Below, piece after piece: positions 28,608 through 37,784 of a stretch of DNA of 64,000 nucleotides. The DNA lies in NCBI RefSeq assembly GCF_963675985.1, contig NZ_OY780957.1, forward strand, positions 976,001-1,040,000. The letters run 5' to 3'. Both the position numbers and the translations under genes were made by a program. Source of the stretch: an uncultured Roseibium sp. (GTDB taxonomy: Bacteria; Pseudomonadota; Alphaproteobacteria; Rhizobiales; Stappiaceae). The notes beneath the pieces were generated by a model. It saw nothing but the letters and a program-made list of their open reading frames with translations. It was not told the origin of the DNA and made no database searches. Position 1 is the stretch's first letter. Each line of letters opens with the position of its first letter.

Positions 28608-29275
28608 CCGGCTGGGCGCTTTCCCTGTTCCGCCGCGAGATCCGCCTGGCGGTCCGGGTCGGCGGCAGCGCCATGGTCGGCGTGCTGTTCTTCCTGGCGG
28701 TCGTAACCGTCATTCCCTTTGGCGTCGGTCCCGACCTCAACCTGCTGGGTCGCATCGGTCCCGCCATCCTGTGGATCGGCGCCCTGCTGGCGACCCTGCT
28801 CGGCCTCGACCGGCTGTTCCAGGCCGACCGGGAAGACGGCGCGCTGGATCTCTTTCTCATGTCCGGCCGCTCGCTGGAGCTGCTCGTCCTGATCAAGTGC
28901 CTGGCCCACTGGATGGCGACCGGTCTGCCGCTTGTGGTTGCCGCCCCGGTGCTTGCCATCTTCCTCAACCTGGACCCGGTTTCCATCGGCGCGGTCACCC
29001 TGACACTGCTTGTCGGCACACCGGCACTGACCCTGATCGGCGCCGTCGGCGCTTCGCTGACGGTCTCCCTGCGCCGGGGCGGATTGCTTCTTGCCGTACT
29101 GGTGATCCCGCTCGCCATCCCGGTCCTGATTTTCGGCGTCAGTTCGGCGGATGCCGCCATTCACGATCCCGTCCCCTTCATGACCCCGTTCCTGATCCTG
29201 TGCGCGCTCACCCTGATCACCGCCGTGATCGGCCCGCTGGCCTCCGCGGCGGCCCTCCGCTTTTCGTCGGATTAA
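28604..29275 (+). CDS. ccmB: Cytochrome c maturation permease CcmB
   Basis: 223 residues with six hydrophobic helices, no signal peptide and no other domains. The start MTGWALSLFRREIRLAVRVG and the DGALDLFLMSGRSLELLVLIK segment are typical of CcmB, the membrane partner of the CcmA ATPase. Translation is coupled to ccmA (ATGA). An 82-base gap separates it from ccmC. Confidence 0.93.
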   Translation: MTGWALSLFRREIRLAVRVGGSAMVGVLFFLAVVTVIPFGVGPDLNLLGRIGPAILWIGALLATLLGLDRLFQADREDGALDLFLMSGRSLELLVLIKCLAHWMATGLPLVVAAPVLAIFLNLDPVSIGAVTLTLLVGTPALTLIGAVGASLTVSLRRGGLLLAVLVIPLAIPVLIFGVSSADAAIHDPVPFMTPFLILCALTLITAVIGPLASAAALRFSSD

Positions 29276-29357
29276 CCATCTGTTGTTTTCCCTCTCAGGA
29301 AACCATGCGGCACTGTTGGCCATTGAAGGTTGCACGGCTCTACATTAGAACGGTTCC

Positions 29358-30125
29358 ATGGCTATCTGGGATTACGCAAACCCGACACGTTTTCTGAGAC
29401 TGGTGCAGATCATTCTGCCCTGGCTCATAGGCCTGTGCGTCATCGCCTTCGCTGTCGGCCTCTACATGACCTTTTACGCGGCCCCTGACGATTACCAGCA
29501 GGGCGCCACGGTCAAGATCATGTACATCCACGTGCCGGCCGCCTGGCTTGCCATGATGTGCTACTCCGTCATGGCGATTTCCTCGCTGGGCACGCTGGTG
29601 TGGAAACATCCGCTGGCCGACGTCTCCGCCAAGGCAGCCGCTCCCATTGGCGCCGCCTTCACCTTCATGTCGCTGGTGACCGGCTCGCTCTGGGGCAAGC
29701 CCATGTGGGGCACCTACTGGGTCTGGGACGCGCGCCTGACCTCCGTCCTGGTACTGTTCATCATGTATCTCGGCCTGATCGCTCTGTGGCGAACCATGGA
29801 AGACCCGATCAAGGCCGGTAAGGCCGCCGCGATCCTGACCCTTGTCGGCGCGCTCAACCTGCCGATCATCAAATTCTCCGTGGAGTGGTGGAACACCCTG
29901 CACCAACCGGCCAGCGTGATGCGCATGGATGGCCCGACCATCGACACGTCGATGCTCATCCCGCTGTTCGTCATGGCCGTCGCCTTCACTCTTCTTTTCT
30001 TCGTCTTGCACCTGATGGCCATGCGCAATGAAATCCTGCGCCGCCGGGTGCGCGCCATGCGCCTGAAGGCGGCCGCCACCGCGCGTCCTGCCACCGTAAC
30101 GGCCACAGCCCAGCCGGCGGAGTGA
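29358..30125 (+). CDS. ccmC: Cytochrome c maturation haem-handling protein CcmC
   Basis: 255 residues with six transmembrane helices. The periplasmic tryptophan-rich WWD-type motif (MWGTYWVWDARLTS, near residue 120) that binds haem and passes it to CcmE is intact, and the histidines flanking it (YIHVPAAW and WWNTLHQPASVMRMDGP) are present. The alanine-rich C-terminal tail is cytoplasmic. Part of the ccmABCDG run. Confidence 0.95.
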   Translation: MAIWDYANPTRFLRLVQIILPWLIGLCVIAFAVGLYMTFYAAPDDYQQGATVKIMYIHVPAAWLAMMCYSVMAISSLGTLVWKHPLADVSAKAAAPIGAAFTFMSLVTGSLWGKPMWGTYWVWDARLTSVLVLFIMYLGLIALWRTMEDPIKAGKAAAILTLVGALNLPIIKFSVEWWNTLHQPASVMRMDGPTIDTSMLIPLFVMAVAFTLLFFVLHLMAMRNEILRRRVRAMRLKAAATARPATVTATAQPAE

Positions 30126-30130
30126 GTTTC

Positions 30131-30343
30131 ATGGATCTGGGAACCCACGCCGGTTTCATCATCGCCTCCTATGCTGTCTGCCTCGCCGTCGTCGTTGGCC
30201 TGATCCTCTGGGTCCTCATCGACAGAAAACGGCAGGAAGCAGACCTTGAGGAGTTGGCGGATCAGGGGATCACCCGCTCCGCCACGGCCGAAGGCACTTC
30301 ACGGCCGGCAGGAGACAAAGCGTCAAAGGCTGCCAAAGCATGA
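30131..30343 (+). CDS. ccmD: Cytochrome c maturation protein CcmD
   Basis: 70 residues from the ATG at 30131 (MDLGTHAGFIIASYAVCLAV); an earlier GTG at 30122 overlaps the ccmC stop and is possible. One transmembrane helix with a charged cytoplasmic tail (DRKRQEADLEEL). CcmD holds holo-CcmE to the CcmC complex. The C-terminal extension is longer than in the shortest CcmD proteins. Confidence 0.88.
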   Translation: MDLGTHAGFIIASYAVCLAVVVGLILWVLIDRKRQEADLEELADQGITRSATAEGTSRPAGDKASKAAKA

Positions 30344-30936
30344 GTGACCAAACAGAAACACCCCAGAAGCGCCGGATCCCGGTGCTGGTGCTGCTTCCGG
30401 TCGTGATTTTCGCGGCCCTTGCCGCCCTCTTCCTGTTCCAGCTTACCCTTGGCGAGGATCCGCACACGATCCCCTCCGCCCTGATCGGCAAGAAAGCACC
30501 CGAAACCGACCTGCCGCCGGTCGCCGGTCTGACCGACAACGGCACACCGGTCCCCGGCGTTTCCACCGCGGATCTCATGGGCAAGGTCTCCGTTGTCAAC
30601 GTCTTCGCCTCGTGGTGCGTGCCCTGCCGCCAGGAACATCCGCTCCTGGAAGAGCTCGCCACGGTGGACGGCATCCAGCTGATCGGCATCAACTACAAGG
30701 ACAAGCCGGAAAACGCCCGCCGTTTCCTCGGCAGCCTCGGCAATCCTTACGACCGGGTCGGCGCCGATGAAAAGGGCCGGGTCTCGATCGACTGGGGCGT
30801 TTACGGCGTCCCGGAGACCTATATCGTCGATCCAAAAGGCGTGATCCGCTACAAGTTCATCGGCCCGCTGACGCCGAAGGCCTATCAGGATGTCTTCCTG
30901 CCTCAGATTGAGAAGGTGAAAGCGAGCAAGGGCTGA
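30340..30936 (+). CDS. ccmG: Thiol:disulfide interchange protein CcmG (DsbE)
   Basis: 198 residues: one N-terminal membrane anchor (VLVLLPVVIFAALAALFLFQ), then a periplasmic thioredoxin fold with active site WCVPC (FASWCVPCRQEHP) and the later cis-proline region GVYGVPETYIVD. It keeps apocytochrome c cysteines reduced before haem attachment. It overlaps ccmD by four bases. ccmE, ccmF and ccmH are not in this window. Confidence 0.94.
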   Translation: MSDQTETPQKRRIPVLVLLPVVIFAALAALFLFQLTLGEDPHTIPSALIGKKAPETDLPPVAGLTDNGTPVPGVSTADLMGKVSVVNVFASWCVPCRQEHPLLEELATVDGIQLIGINYKDKPENARRFLGSLGNPYDRVGADEKGRVSIDWGVYGVPETYIVDPKGVIRYKFIGPLTPKAYQDVFLPQIEKVKASKG

Positions 30937-31050
30937 TCCTGAGCCCCGGCAGCTCCGTAAAAATGCAACCGGTCACCGGCTCGTGACTCGCGCTTTACCC
31001 GGCTTGTGCCTATTTTGACGGCATCGGAAAAACCACAAGGACGGGCCCCT

Positions 31051-31818
31051 ATGGGCAAGCTCGAAGGCCCGGCAAGCGCCCTGCTTCGCCGCACCATCAT
31101 CGTTTCCTCGATTGTAACAGCTCTGACGGCCCCCGGATCGGCTTGGGCCGAGCCGCAAGCTGTCGCGGAACTCTTCACCAGCCAGGGGTGCTCCTCCTGC
31201 CCGCCGGCCGACCGGCTGGTCGAGAAGATGGCGCAAACAAGAGACGACGTCCTCGCCCTGGTTCTGCCGGTCGACTACTGGGATTACCTCGGCTGGAAAG
31301 ACACGCTGGCCCGGCCGGCCTATTCGGCCCGCCAACGTGCCTATGCCGCCCGGCGGGGCGACCGCTCGGTGTATACCCCGCAGATCGTTGTCAACGGTAA
31401 CGAACATGTCGTCGGCAGCAACAAGACCGCCGTCGGCAGCGCTTTGCAGCGCGCCGCGCCGTTCACGGCCCATGTCAGCCTGAAAACGAACGACATGGCA
31501 ATCGAGGCGACGGTGGACGGCGTCCTGCCGAAAGGCGCGCATATGGCCACGGTCCTGTTTCTCAGGATCAAGGATCACAAGGAAGTCGCCATCGGCCGGG
31601 GAGAAAACGCCGGCGCGACGGTCAACTATGTCAATGTGGTGCGCAGCCTGCAGCCGATCGGCATGTGGGACGGCAAGACACAAACCTTCCGCATGCCGAA
31701 AAGCGAGCTGACACGGTCGGGTGACGAGCGTTGCGCCGTCCTGATCCAGCTCGAGGACGACGACGGACCCGGCCAGATCATCGGCGCCGCCATCATGGAT
31801 TTGCCTCCCCATTCGTGA
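31051..31818 (+). CDS. DUF1223 secreted thioredoxin-like protein
   Basis: 255 residues from the ATG at 31051. A signal peptide ends near GSAWAEP. The mature part opens with AVAELFTSQGCSSCPPADRL, the DUF1223 signature, with a CxxC that could be redox active, and continues with PVDYWDYLGWKDTLA and YTPQIVVNG, both characteristic. Function is unknown in this family. It lies just after ccmG but with 114 bases between, so it is probably transcribed separately; a periplasmic redox role would fit. Confidence 0.85.
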   Translation: MGKLEGPASALLRRTIIVSSIVTALTAPGSAWAEPQAVAELFTSQGCSSCPPADRLVEKMAQTRDDVLALVLPVDYWDYLGWKDTLARPAYSARQRAYAARRGDRSVYTPQIVVNGNEHVVGSNKTAVGSALQRAAPFTAHVSLKTNDMAIEATVDGVLPKGAHMATVLFLRIKDHKEVAIGRGENAGATVNYVNVVRSLQPIGMWDGKTQTFRMPKSELTRSGDERCAVLIQLEDDDGPGQIIGAAIMDLPPHS

Positions 31819-31950
31819 TTTTTGCCGAACACCCGCTCTCCAAGTCCTGAGGACGAGCGAAACTCCGGGGTTGTTTCCGGGCCGAAAACTGTTACCCCTT
31901 GCCGCGTTCACGGCGCTCATCCGGCGCATCCGGCAAGACGGGGACAATTC

Positions 31951-32838
31951 ATGAGTCTCAGACTGCGCATTGCTTTTGCCAGCATAGGCGTCGGCGTAAT
32001 CGTGCTCGGTCTGAAGTTCGCCGCTTACTGGCTGACCGGATCGGTCGCCCTTTATTCCGATGCGCTTGAAACGGTAATCAACGTCGCATCCTCTATCGCG
32101 GCCGTCTTCGCTGTCTGGTTTGCCTCCAAACCGGCCGATTCCAATCACCCCTATGGACACGACAAGGCGGAATACTTCGCCGCCGTCCTGGTCGGTGTGA
32201 TGATCGTTCTGGCCGCCATCTCGATCTTCCAGTCCGCATGGCTCGGCTTTCTCGCCAATGAGCCGGCGAACTATTCCCTGCTGGGCCTTGGCGTGAATGC
32301 GGCAGCAGGGGTCATCAACGGCGGCTGGGCCTGGTATCTGATCCGCTTCGGCAGGAAGCAACGGTCGCCGGCCCTGGTGGCCGACGGCCGTCACCTGCGC
32401 ACCGATGTCGTCACGTCCGTCGGCGTTCTTGCCGGCGTTGCCCTTGTCGCCCTGACAGGCTGGACCCTCCTCGATCCGATCCTGGCCGGCCTGGTGGGCC
32501 TGAACGTGCTTTGGACCGGATGGAACATCATGAAGGAATCCATCAGCGGCCTGATGGACGAAGCCGCTTCCGCCGACACCCTGGACAAGATCCGCACCCT
32601 CATCTCCGAGCGGGGGGAAGGCGCGCTGGAAGCGCATGATCTGCGAACCCGGATCGCCGGCCGGACGACCTTCATCGAATTTCATCTGGTCGTCCCGGGC
32701 GAGATGACGGTGGACACCGCCCATGACATCTGCGACCGGATCGAGCAGGCCATCGGCAAGGGCCTGCCGGGGTCGCATGTCACCATCCACGTTGAACCGG
32801 AACACAAGGCCAAGCACTCCGGCATCGTCGTCCTGTAG
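31951..32838 (+). CDS. Cation diffusion facilitator (CDF) metal efflux transporter
   Basis: 295 residues from the ATG at 31951, preceded by GGGGACAA. Six transmembrane helices and a C-terminal ferredoxin-like domain. Metal site motifs: LYSDALETVINV in helix 2 and HLRTDVVTSVGV in helix 5, with HPYGHDKAEY after helix 2. The second-site aspartates fit Zn, Fe or Mn efflux; the metal cannot be fixed from sequence. It stands alone. Confidence 0.9.
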   Translation: MSLRLRIAFASIGVGVIVLGLKFAAYWLTGSVALYSDALETVINVASSIAAVFAVWFASKPADSNHPYGHDKAEYFAAVLVGVMIVLAAISIFQSAWLGFLANEPANYSLLGLGVNAAAGVINGGWAWYLIRFGRKQRSPALVADGRHLRTDVVTSVGVLAGVALVALTGWTLLDPILAGLVGLNVLWTGWNIMKESISGLMDEAASADTLDKIRTLISERGEGALEAHDLRTRIAGRTTFIEFHLVVPGEMTVDTAHDICDRIEQAIGKGLPGSHVTIHVEPEHKAKHSGIVVL

Positions 32839-32969
32839 TCGGGCACCGCTCCGGTCTTCCGGACTGTCGGCAGTATGCTGCCGGCTTTATTCGGTCCACG
32901 GGTTCAACCCAGGTTCATCAATCACCTGTACGACGGCAAGCATCAGCCATGACCCTGCCGGGAGTAGGT

Positions 32970-33638
32970 ATGAATTTTTCAACAATCCTGTTCGACTGCG
33001 ACGGCGTGCTCGTCGATTCCGAAATCATCTACATCGACGTCGAACGCGAGCATTTGAGCCGGCTGGGCCTGACCTACAGCGTCCAGGACTATCAGCAGCG
33101 CTTTCTCGGACTGACCAGCACCGATTTCTACAAGGCCGTCGAAGACGACTATGCCGCACTCGGAAAAGGGGCGTTGCCGGCAGGTTTCGCCGACGGGCTG
33201 GACAGGGCAACCAGGGAGCGCATGGACCGGGATCTGGTGGCCGTCGACGGGATCAGGCCTCTTCTGGAGGTTTATCAAGGCGCGAAAGCCGTCGCCTCTT
33301 CGACACGCCTCAACCGGTTGAACGAGAAATTACGGCAAACCGGACTGCATCCCTATTTCGACCCGCATATCTATTCCGGCGAGCAGGTCCAAAACGGCAA
33401 GCCCGCACCGGATCTTTTTCTCTTCGCCGCGGACAAACTGCAGGCCACGGCGGAGGAATGTCTGGTCGTCGAGGACAGTGTCAACGGCGTCCGGGCTGGC
33501 TGCGCGGCAGGCATGACCGTCTGGGGCTTTACCGGCGGCAGCCACGGCGACGATGCGTTGAAAGAGCGTCTGTTTGAAGCCGGCGCGTCCGAGATCTTTT
33601 CCGGACACAACGACCTGGCAAGGCGCCTTTGCTTGTGA
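32970..33638 (+). CDS. HAD-superfamily phosphatase (beta-phosphoglucomutase/phosphoglycolate-phosphatase type)
   Basis: 222 residues from the ATG at 32970, with GGAGTAGG just upstream. HAD motif I is DCDGVLVDSE (nucleophile Asp and acid Asp), motif II the serine in AVASSTRLNRL, the motif III lysine in GKPAPDLFLFAA and motif IV VVEDSVNGVRAG. The helical cap lies between motifs I and II. Substrate unknown; sugar phosphates are likely. It is convergent with the amt gene. Confidence 0.85.
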   Translation: MNFSTILFDCDGVLVDSEIIYIDVEREHLSRLGLTYSVQDYQQRFLGLTSTDFYKAVEDDYAALGKGALPAGFADGLDRATRERMDRDLVAVDGIRPLLEVYQGAKAVASSTRLNRLNEKLRQTGLHPYFDPHIYSGEQVQNGKPAPDLFLFAADKLQATAEECLVVEDSVNGVRAGCAAGMTVWGFTGGSHGDDALKERLFEAGASEIFSGHNDLARRLCL

Positions 33639-33645
33639 CGAAGCC

Positions 33646-33664
33646 CCCGGGCCTTTCGCCCGGG
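33646..33664. terminator. Stem-loop between convergent HAD and amt genes
   Basis: CCCGGGC-CTTTC-GCCCGGG, a GC-rich 7-bp stem eight bases after the HAD stop. There is no T-run on either side, so terminator function is likely but not certain. Confidence 0.45.
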
Positions 33665-33696
33665 CGTCCCGCAATTTCAGGGGCGGAGGCCTGACA

Positions 33697-34917
33697 TCAG
33701 CGGCCCAGATCGTGCTCCGGATTGGCGCTGATCTTGTGGATGGCAAGGTCGGCCCCGATATGTTCTTCTTCCGCCGACAGACGGATGCCGACGAAACGCT
33801 TCAGCACTCCGTAAACGACGAAGCCGACGATCAGGGCATAGGCGACGCCGGCAACCGTGCCGGCAATCTGGGACAGCGGGGACACTCCGCCGAGACCACC
33901 AAGGCTTTCCAGGCCGAACACCCCAGCGGCAATACCGCCCCAGGCACCACAGATGCCATGCAGAGGCCAGACGCCAAGCACATCGTCGATCTTCAACCGG
34001 TTCTGGCAAAACTCAAAGCCCTTGACGAAGATCACACCGGCAATGCCGCCGACGATCAGGCTGCCGATCGGGTGCATGATATCGGACCCGGCGCAAACCG
34101 CGACGAGACCAGCCAGCGCACCGTTATGAACAAAGCCAGGATCGTTCCGGCCCGCGATAAGCGCCGTCAGGATCCCACCGACCATCGCCATCAGCGAATT
34201 GATGGCGACGAGGCCGGAGATGCCCTGAAGCGACTGCGCGCTCATCACGTTGAAGCCGAACCAGCCCACGCACAGCATCCAGGAGCCCATTGCCAACCAG
34301 GGAAGCGAGGACGGCGGGATCCCGATTGGCTTGCCTCGACTGTCGTAACGTCCTCGCCGGGCGCCCAGCAGCAGAACGGCGCCGAGCGCGATCCAGCCGC
34401 CAACTGCATGAACGACGACGGACCCTGCAAAGTCATGGAAAGGAACGCCGAAACTCGCTTCCAGCCAACCTTGAAGTCCGAAATTCGAATTCCAGACCAT
34501 GCCCTCGAACAGCGGATAGGCGATGCCGACCAGAACCGCCGTGGCCAGACATTGCGGCAGGAATTGCATCCGCTCCGCAATCCCGCCTGAAATGATGGCC
34601 GGGATCGCGGCGGCGAACGTGGTCAGGAAGAAGAATTTCACCAGGGTCAGACCCTGCAGCTCGAAGCCACCGCCTCCACCGGACAACGTCGCCGCATTCA
34701 CAAAGAAACTGGTCCCGTAGGCGACTGCGAACCCGACGAAAAAATAGGCGATGGTCGAGATCGCGAAATCGACCAGAATTTTCACCAGGGCATTCACCTG
34801 GTTTTTCTGGCGGACGGTGCCGACCTCCAGAAACGCGAAACCGCCATGCATCGCAAAGACGAGAATGGCACCCAAAAGGACAAAGAAGACGTCTCCGCCC
34901 ACGTTCGTGTCGGTCAT
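33697..34917 (-). CDS. amt: Ammonium transporter (Amt/MEP family)
   Basis: 406 residues from the ATG at 34917, with GGGAG ten bases upstream; the frame is open further up, but that part lacks similarity. Eleven helices expected. The twin pore histidines are in FHDFAGSVVVHAVGGW and GVWPLHGICGAWGG, and the periplasmic gate includes WNSNFG. It is only distantly similar to the second transporter at 36088-37425 and lacks the signal peptide seen there. No PII gene is adjacent; a sigma-54-like site lies 60 bases upstream. Confidence 0.93.
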   Translation of the reverse strand: MTDTNVGGDVFFVLLGAILVFAMHGGFAFLEVGTVRQKNQVNALVKILVDFAISTIAYFFVGFAVAYGTSFFVNAATLSGGGGGFELQGLTLVKFFFLTTFAAAIPAIISGGIAERMQFLPQCLATAVLVGIAYPLFEGMVWNSNFGLQGWLEASFGVPFHDFAGSVVVHAVGGWIALGAVLLLGARRGRYDSRGKPIGIPPSSLPWLAMGSWMLCVGWFGFNVMSAQSLQGISGLVAINSLMAMVGGILTALIAGRNDPGFVHNGALAGLVAVCAGSDIMHPIGSLIVGGIAGVIFVKGFEFCQNRLKIDDVLGVWPLHGICGAWGGIAAGVFGLESLGGLGGVSPLSQIAGTVAGVAYALIVGFVVYGVLKRFVGIRLSAEEEHIGADLAIHKISANPEHDLGR

Positions 34918-34976
34918 GACCTGGCTCCCAATTATGCAAATGCCCATTTTCTGGGCTTGTTTTGAAAGCCGCTGCT

Positions 34977-34993
34977 TACAAATTGCATGCCAA
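34977..34993 (-). promoter_or_regulatory. Possible sigma-54 promoter of amt
   Basis: On the minus strand TTGGCAT-GCAAT-TTGTA resembles the sigma-54 consensus TTGGCAC-N5-TTGCA, with deviations at the end of each half. It is 60 bases from the amt start, and the glnK promoter candidate in this window deviates in the same TTGT position. Confidence 0.4.
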
Positions 34994-35191
34994 ACAGGCA
35001 AAATGGCCAATGCCCGATCATTTAGACCGTAGAGCGATTTGAAATTTCACCTGATGTGCCGAACCAGACTAATAAATAGGCATATCTGATAGGCAGAATG
35101 ATTATTTCTTAATCAATCTCACTGTTTGCCTGCCCCATGCGTCGACCAAACCTGATTTGACCTGACCTGGCGCGCTTGGCATGGTTTCGGC

Positions 35192-35965
35192 ATGATCCGC
35201 GGCATTCTCATCGACCTGTCAGGCGTGATTTACATCGGCGACGGACCCGTTGCCGGCGCACGGGAGGCTTTGTCGCGGATACGGAAATCCGGCCTTCCCG
35301 TCCGGTTCCTGACCAACACCACCCGCACTCCGAAACAGAGCCTGCTGGAACGCCTGTCGAAGATGGGTTTTGAGATCAAGGCCGAAGAGCTCTTCACGCC
35401 GGCGCAGGCGGCCCGCGAGCTGTTGCTCAAACGCCGGCTAACGCCACATCTTTTGATCCACCCGGCCCTGGAAGAGGATTTTCAAGGCCTGCCGGCTTCA
35501 TCGGGGGGCGCTTGCGCCGTGGTCGTCGGAGATGCGGCCGACGGCTTCACTTATCAGGCCCTGAATGCCGCATTCCGGGACATTGCAGATGGTGCGGACT
35601 TCCTGGCGCTCGCCAAAAACCGGACCTTCCTCGACGCGGACGGCCACCTCAGCCTCGACACCGGCGCCTTTGTCGCCGCCCTGGAATACGCCAGCGGCCG
35701 CACCGCTACCGTCCTCGGCAAACCGTCTGCGGATTTCTACGCCGAAGCCGCCTGGGACATGGACGTTCAGATGAGCGGCCTGGTGATGATCGGCGACGAC
35801 GTGGAAAGCGACGTGTCGGGTGCGCTAAAGGCCGGCGTGGGCCACGCGCTTCTGGTCAGAACGGGAAAATACACCCCCGGCGCGGAGACAAAGGCCGATC
35901 CGCAACCGACTGCAGTCGTGGATGATATCGACGCCGCGGCTGACTGGATCCTGGCCCGCATCTGA
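35192..35965 (+). CDS. HAD-IIA phosphatase of the LHPP type
   Basis: 257 residues. Motif I reads DLSGVIY, with serine in place of the usual second aspartate, as in the phospholysine/phosphohistidine phosphatase (LHPP) branch. Motif II is FLTNTTRTPK, the motif III lysine is in VLGKPSADFY and motif IV is GDDVESDVSGA. The large C2 cap lies in the middle. It likely acts on small phosphorylated metabolites or phosphohistidine. Divergent from the amt gene. Confidence 0.85.
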   Translation: MIRGILIDLSGVIYIGDGPVAGAREALSRIRKSGLPVRFLTNTTRTPKQSLLERLSKMGFEIKAEELFTPAQAARELLLKRRLTPHLLIHPALEEDFQGLPASSGGACAVVVGDAADGFTYQALNAAFRDIADGADFLALAKNRTFLDADGHLSLDTGAFVAALEYASGRTATVLGKPSADFYAEAAWDMDVQMSGLVMIGDDVESDVSGALKAGVGHALLVRTGKYTPGAETKADPQPTAVVDDIDAAADWILARI

Positions 35966-36010
35966 TCACGACGCCGCGCTGCACGAAACCCGCACTTTTC
36001 AAAAACCATA

Positions 36011-36038
36011 AAAAAAGCCCGGGACGTGAGCCCCGGGC
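36011..36038 (-). terminator. Rho-independent terminator of glnK-amtB
   Basis: On the minus strand GCCCGGG-GCTCACGT-CCCGGGC is followed by six Ts (AAAAAA at 36011-36016 on the plus strand). It lies about 50 bases downstream of the amtB stop. Confidence 0.85.
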
Positions 36039-36087
36039 CTCAAGTTTGCGGTCTGAGCCAGTTAGACCGCTTTGGGAGATTCTAAGA

Positions 36088-37425
36088 TCAGAGCCGCTGG
36101 GAGCCCGTACCGAACTCCGGATAGGCTTCGACACCGATCTCGGCCTTGTCGAGACCCATGGCTTCTTCCTCTTCGGACACCCGGATACCGATGGTGTACT
36201 TCAGGATGAGCCAGACGATCGCGCTGACGATCACAACGAATGCGCCGTAGGCCACGATACCGGTCAGCTGGGTGAGATAGGACGCATCGCCATTGGAGAA
36301 CGGAACGATGAAGGTGCCCCAGATGCCTGCCAGCAGGTGGACCGGGATGGCGCCGACAACGTCGTCGATCTTCAGCTTGTCGAGCATCGGAACCGCGAAC
36401 ACCACAATGGCTGCGCCGACACCGCCGACGATAACCGACTGCAGGACGGTCGGAGCAAGCGGTTCGGCCGTAATGGAAACCAGACCTGCAAGCGCACCGT
36501 TGAGAGCCATAGTGACGTCGACCTTCTTGTAGAGGATCTGGGTCAGGGCCATCGCGACGACCACACCGGCAGCAGCAGCCATGTTGGTGTTGGCGAAGAT
36601 ACGGGAAACGTCGGAAACGTCGCTGATGGAACCCATGGCGAGCTGGGAAGCACCATTGAAGCCGAACCAGCCGAGCCACAGGATGAACGTACCCAGAGTT
36701 GCGAGCGGCATGGACGAACCCGGCATTGCGTGAACGCTGCCGTCCGCACCGTACTTGCCTTTACGTGCACCGAGGATCAGGGCACCGGTCAGAGCTGCCC
36801 AGCCACCGACGGAGTGCACCAGGGTGGAACCTGCGAAGTCGTTGAAGCCCATTACGTCGAGCCAGCCTGCACCCCACTTCCAGGAGCCGGCGATCGGGTA
36901 GATGAAGCCGGTCAGGACAACGGTGAAGATCATGAACGGCCACAGCTTGATACGCTCGGCCAAGGTGCCCGAAACGATCGAAGCCGTGGTGGCGCAGAAC
37001 ACCATCTGGAAGAACCAGTCGGAGGCCGTGGAGTAACCAGCAACAGCGCCGGTATCATCCGTTGCAAAGCCGCCGACGGCATCGAAAGCATAAGGACCGA
37101 AGGAGCCGATGTAGCCACCGTCAACGCCGGTGTACATCAGGTTGTAGCCGGTAAGCCAGAACAGCAGGCCGGCGACCGAGTAGAGTGCAATGTTCTTCAG
37201 GCACTGCATGGACACGTTCTTGGACCGAACGAGACCGGCTTCCAGCATGGCGAAGCCGGCTGCCATCCACATGACGAGGAAGCCGCCGATCAGGAAGAGC
37301 AGGGTGTTGAAGATATACTGGGTTTCAGGCGAAACCGCCGGAGCGGCATCCTGGGCGAATGCCGGCACGACCATCAGGCCGAGGGCGCCGAGGGAAGCCG
37401 CGCTTTTAGCGACAAGTTTGTTCAT
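36088..37425 (-). CDS. amtB: Ammonium transporter AmtB
   Basis: 445 residues from the ATG at 37425 (MNKLVAKSAASLGALG), with GAGGAAAA upstream. An N-terminal signal peptide ends near PAFAQ, as in many AmtB proteins, followed by eleven helices. The pore histidines are in NDFAGSTLVHSVGGW and GAIPVHLLAGIWG; the cytoplasmic C-terminus RVSEEEEAMGLDKAEIG is the conserved GlnK-regulated tail. It forms an operon with glnK, 20 bases apart; uridylylation-controlled GlnK blocks the pore when nitrogen is plentiful. Confidence 0.96.
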   Translation of the reverse strand: MNKLVAKSAASLGALGLMVVPAFAQDAAPAVSPETQYIFNTLLFLIGGFLVMWMAAGFAMLEAGLVRSKNVSMQCLKNIALYSVAGLLFWLTGYNLMYTGVDGGYIGSFGPYAFDAVGGFATDDTGAVAGYSTASDWFFQMVFCATTASIVSGTLAERIKLWPFMIFTVVLTGFIYPIAGSWKWGAGWLDVMGFNDFAGSTLVHSVGGWAALTGALILGARKGKYGADGSVHAMPGSSMPLATLGTFILWLGWFGFNGASQLAMGSISDVSDVSRIFANTNMAAAAGVVVAMALTQILYKKVDVTMALNGALAGLVSITAEPLAPTVLQSVIVGGVGAAIVVFAVPMLDKLKIDDVVGAIPVHLLAGIWGTFIVPFSNGDASYLTQLTGIVAYGAFVVIVSAIVWLILKYTIGIRVSEEEEAMGLDKAEIGVEAYPEFGTGSQRL

Positions 37426-37445
37426 CTTGGTTTTCCTCACAACAA

Positions 37446-37784
37446 TCAAAGAGCTTCGGCGTCGGTTTCGCCGGTACGGATACGCACGACCTGATCGATC
37501 GAGTAGACGAAGATCTTGCCGTCGCCGATCTGACCGGTCTTTGCCGCGGAGGAGATAACTTCGACGACTTTGTCGACAGCATCGCTTGCGACAGCGACTT
37601 CGATTTTCAACTTGGGCAGGAAGCTCACTGCATATTCAGTTCCGCGGTAGATCTCGGTGTGCCCCTTCTGGCGGCCATAGCCCTTCACCTCGGTCACCGT
37701 CAGGCCCTGAATGCCGATGCCCGTGAGCGCGTCACGCACTTCATCGAGCTTGAACGGCTTGATAATGGCCATCACGATTTTCAT
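37446..37784 (-). CDS. glnK: Nitrogen regulatory PII protein GlnK
   Basis: 112 residues from the ATG at 37784 (MKIVMAIIKPFKLDEVRDAL). The T-loop carries the uridylylation residue Tyr51 in IYRGTEYAVSFLPK; the B-loop GQIGDGKIFV and C-terminal RIRTGETDAEAL are typical. It senses 2-oxoglutarate and ATP/ADP and controls AmtB, encoded next in the operon. A sigma-54 promoter candidate about 160 bases upstream fits NtrC control. Confidence 0.97.
   Translation of the reverse strand: MKIVMAIIKPFKLDEVRDALTGIGIQGLTVTEVKGYGRQKGHTEIYRGTEYAVSFLPKLKIEVAVASDAVDKVVEVISSAAKTGQIGDGKIFVYSIDQVVRIRTGETDAEAL

Noticed and set aside
33640..33670. Attenuator or riboswitch after the HAD gene
   Set aside because: A plain GC-rich hairpin between two convergent genes; simplest read as a transcript end structure.
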